A stretch of 19,066 nucleotides of DNA from Parvularia atlantis (Eukaryota > Opisthokonta > Rotosphaerida), in assembly GCA_943704415.1 (NCBI GenBank), contig CALSCO010001206.1:3051-22116 (forward strand), in the 5' to 3' direction. The translations under genes were made by a program, and so were the position numbers. The notes under the pieces are model-generated. The model did no database searches. It was not told where the DNA came from and was given only the letters and a program-made list of their open reading frames with translations. Positions 18,343 through 19,066 of the stretch are shown here, piece by piece (positions within the stretch are counted from its first letter, which is position 1; each line of letters opens with the position of its first letter).

Positions 18343-19066
18343 TCAGGCCTCGGCGCCGTCCACGTACTTCTCCGCGTCAAAGGTATCCAGTGCGGCGTCG
18401 ACTGCGCCAGACGAAGTGCCCAGCTGTCGGACGGTCAATGCACGTGACGAAGCCAACGAGGTGCACGCACCGCGGCCAGGTGCACATCTGCGTTCAGCGA
18501 CCGACGCGACCAGTTGGGCACGAACGAGCTCGTGAACAGCATCGACGTGCGGTGCGACGTCTCTTGGGCGTCCAAGTCCTTCGTGTTGACTATTGATGCT
18601 CGGCGTAAGACACGAGCGCGAGACACGGCACGCCGTAGGCGCACCGTTGCCCGAACGACGCTTGCGCCACCAGAAGAAGACGAGTAGGCACACAATGACA
18701 ACGACACCGAGCACAGCGCCGACCACTGCACCGATGATGGTCTGCGATGCCGGCCAATATCAGCAAGCACAAACACCAGGCGAGTAAGCGACGCACGTTC
18801 TGACTGCCCAAACCAGCAGCGACTGTAGGGCTTTCCGTTCCAGGACCACTGCTCGGGACCCCGCTTGGGCCAGACGAGGGAGCAGATGACGGGAAAGACG
18901 AAGGACCACTTGACGGGCCAGTACTTGGGCCAGAAGAGGGGCCGCTGCTTGGGACGCTTGAGGGGCTGGAAGTCGGCCCGTTGGTTGGGTTGGAAGTCGG
19001 GCCAGACGAGGGGCCGCTCGACGGGCCGCTGGTAGGGCCAGACGAAGGGCCGCTGCTCGGGCCGCT
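18343..19066 (-). CDS. Single-pass membrane protein with Ser-Gly-Pro repeat stalk (5' end outside window)
   Basis: The visible exons on the minus strand are 19066-18797, 18741-18645, 18589-18471 and 18423-18343, giving 188 residues and a TGA stop; the N-terminus lies beyond the window. The first about 75 residues are SSGPSSGP-type repeats, a likely O-glycosylated extended stalk. A membrane segment begins at TIIGAVVGAVLG and runs through VVVIVCLLVFFWW to the stop-transfer RKRR. The rest is a cytoplasmic tail of about 70 residues with no domain I recognise (contains KDLDAQETSHRTS and FDAEKYVDG). The order stalk, membrane, basic stop fits a type I surface protein; the ectodomain that would tell its function is not in view. 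Introns are 55, 55 and 47 nt with GTGCGT or GTGCGC donors. The gene is convergent with ATAD2. Confidence 0.82.
18843..19066 (-). repeat. Degenerate 12-nt repeats coding SGPS units
   Basis: On the minus strand about eighteen tetrapeptide units (SGPS, SGPT, SNPT, SVPS, SFPS, SAPS) follow one another and run off the window edge. Codons for Ser and Pro vary, so selection on protein rather than recent DNA expansion is likely. Confidence 0.88.

Overview
The window is nuclear DNA of a GC-rich, intron-dense, gene-dense eukaryote, most likely a free-living unicellular protist. The evidence is six spliced genes, about 63 inferred introns of mostly 41-87 nt, and eukaryote-only proteins (URB2, ribosomal P0 with the [11 protein letters not shown] tail, an ATAD2/Yta7 AAA-bromodomain ATPase). 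The stops used are TGA and TAA with the standard code. I cannot name the species; an apusomonad-like protist is only a guess. Exon models were made by hand. Each keeps one open frame from start to stop (or to the window edge), and most are also supported by remembered family sequences. They are not supported by RNA data.

Layout. Positions 1-987 (+) hold the 3' end of a cysteine-rich repeat gene. Positions 1402-3531 (+) hold a complete second copy in tandem: a secreted protein with a signal peptide, a unique N-terminal domain and about seven Cys-rich repeats. Positions 3670-8495 (+) hold URB2, a 60S pre-ribosome assembly factor, followed at 8792-10199 (+) by RPLP0, the 60S stalk protein. Convergent to these, 10372-13476 (-) encodes a secreted alpha/beta-hydrolase with a GISQG nucleophile elbow, of a family I associate mainly with myxobacteria and other bacteria, here split by 16 introns. 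Divergent from it across 309 nt, 13786-18292 (+) encodes an ATAD2/Yta7 homologue. The window ends with the 3' part (18343-19066, -) of a single-pass membrane protein with an extracellular Ser-Gly-Pro repeat stalk.

Function. Two neighbouring genes serve the large ribosomal subunit. One serves chromatin. Three encode secreted or surface proteins (Cys-rich repeat pair, hydrolase, SGP-stalk protein), as would suit a phagotrophic or surface-interacting cell; that last point is inference.

The most unusual genome-wide signal is the intron grammar. The 5' splice site is GTGCG in about 40 of 63 introns, against the usual GTAAG/GTGAG, with three GC-AG introns and three AAG acceptors. No tRNA, rRNA, CRISPR array or transposase was seen.
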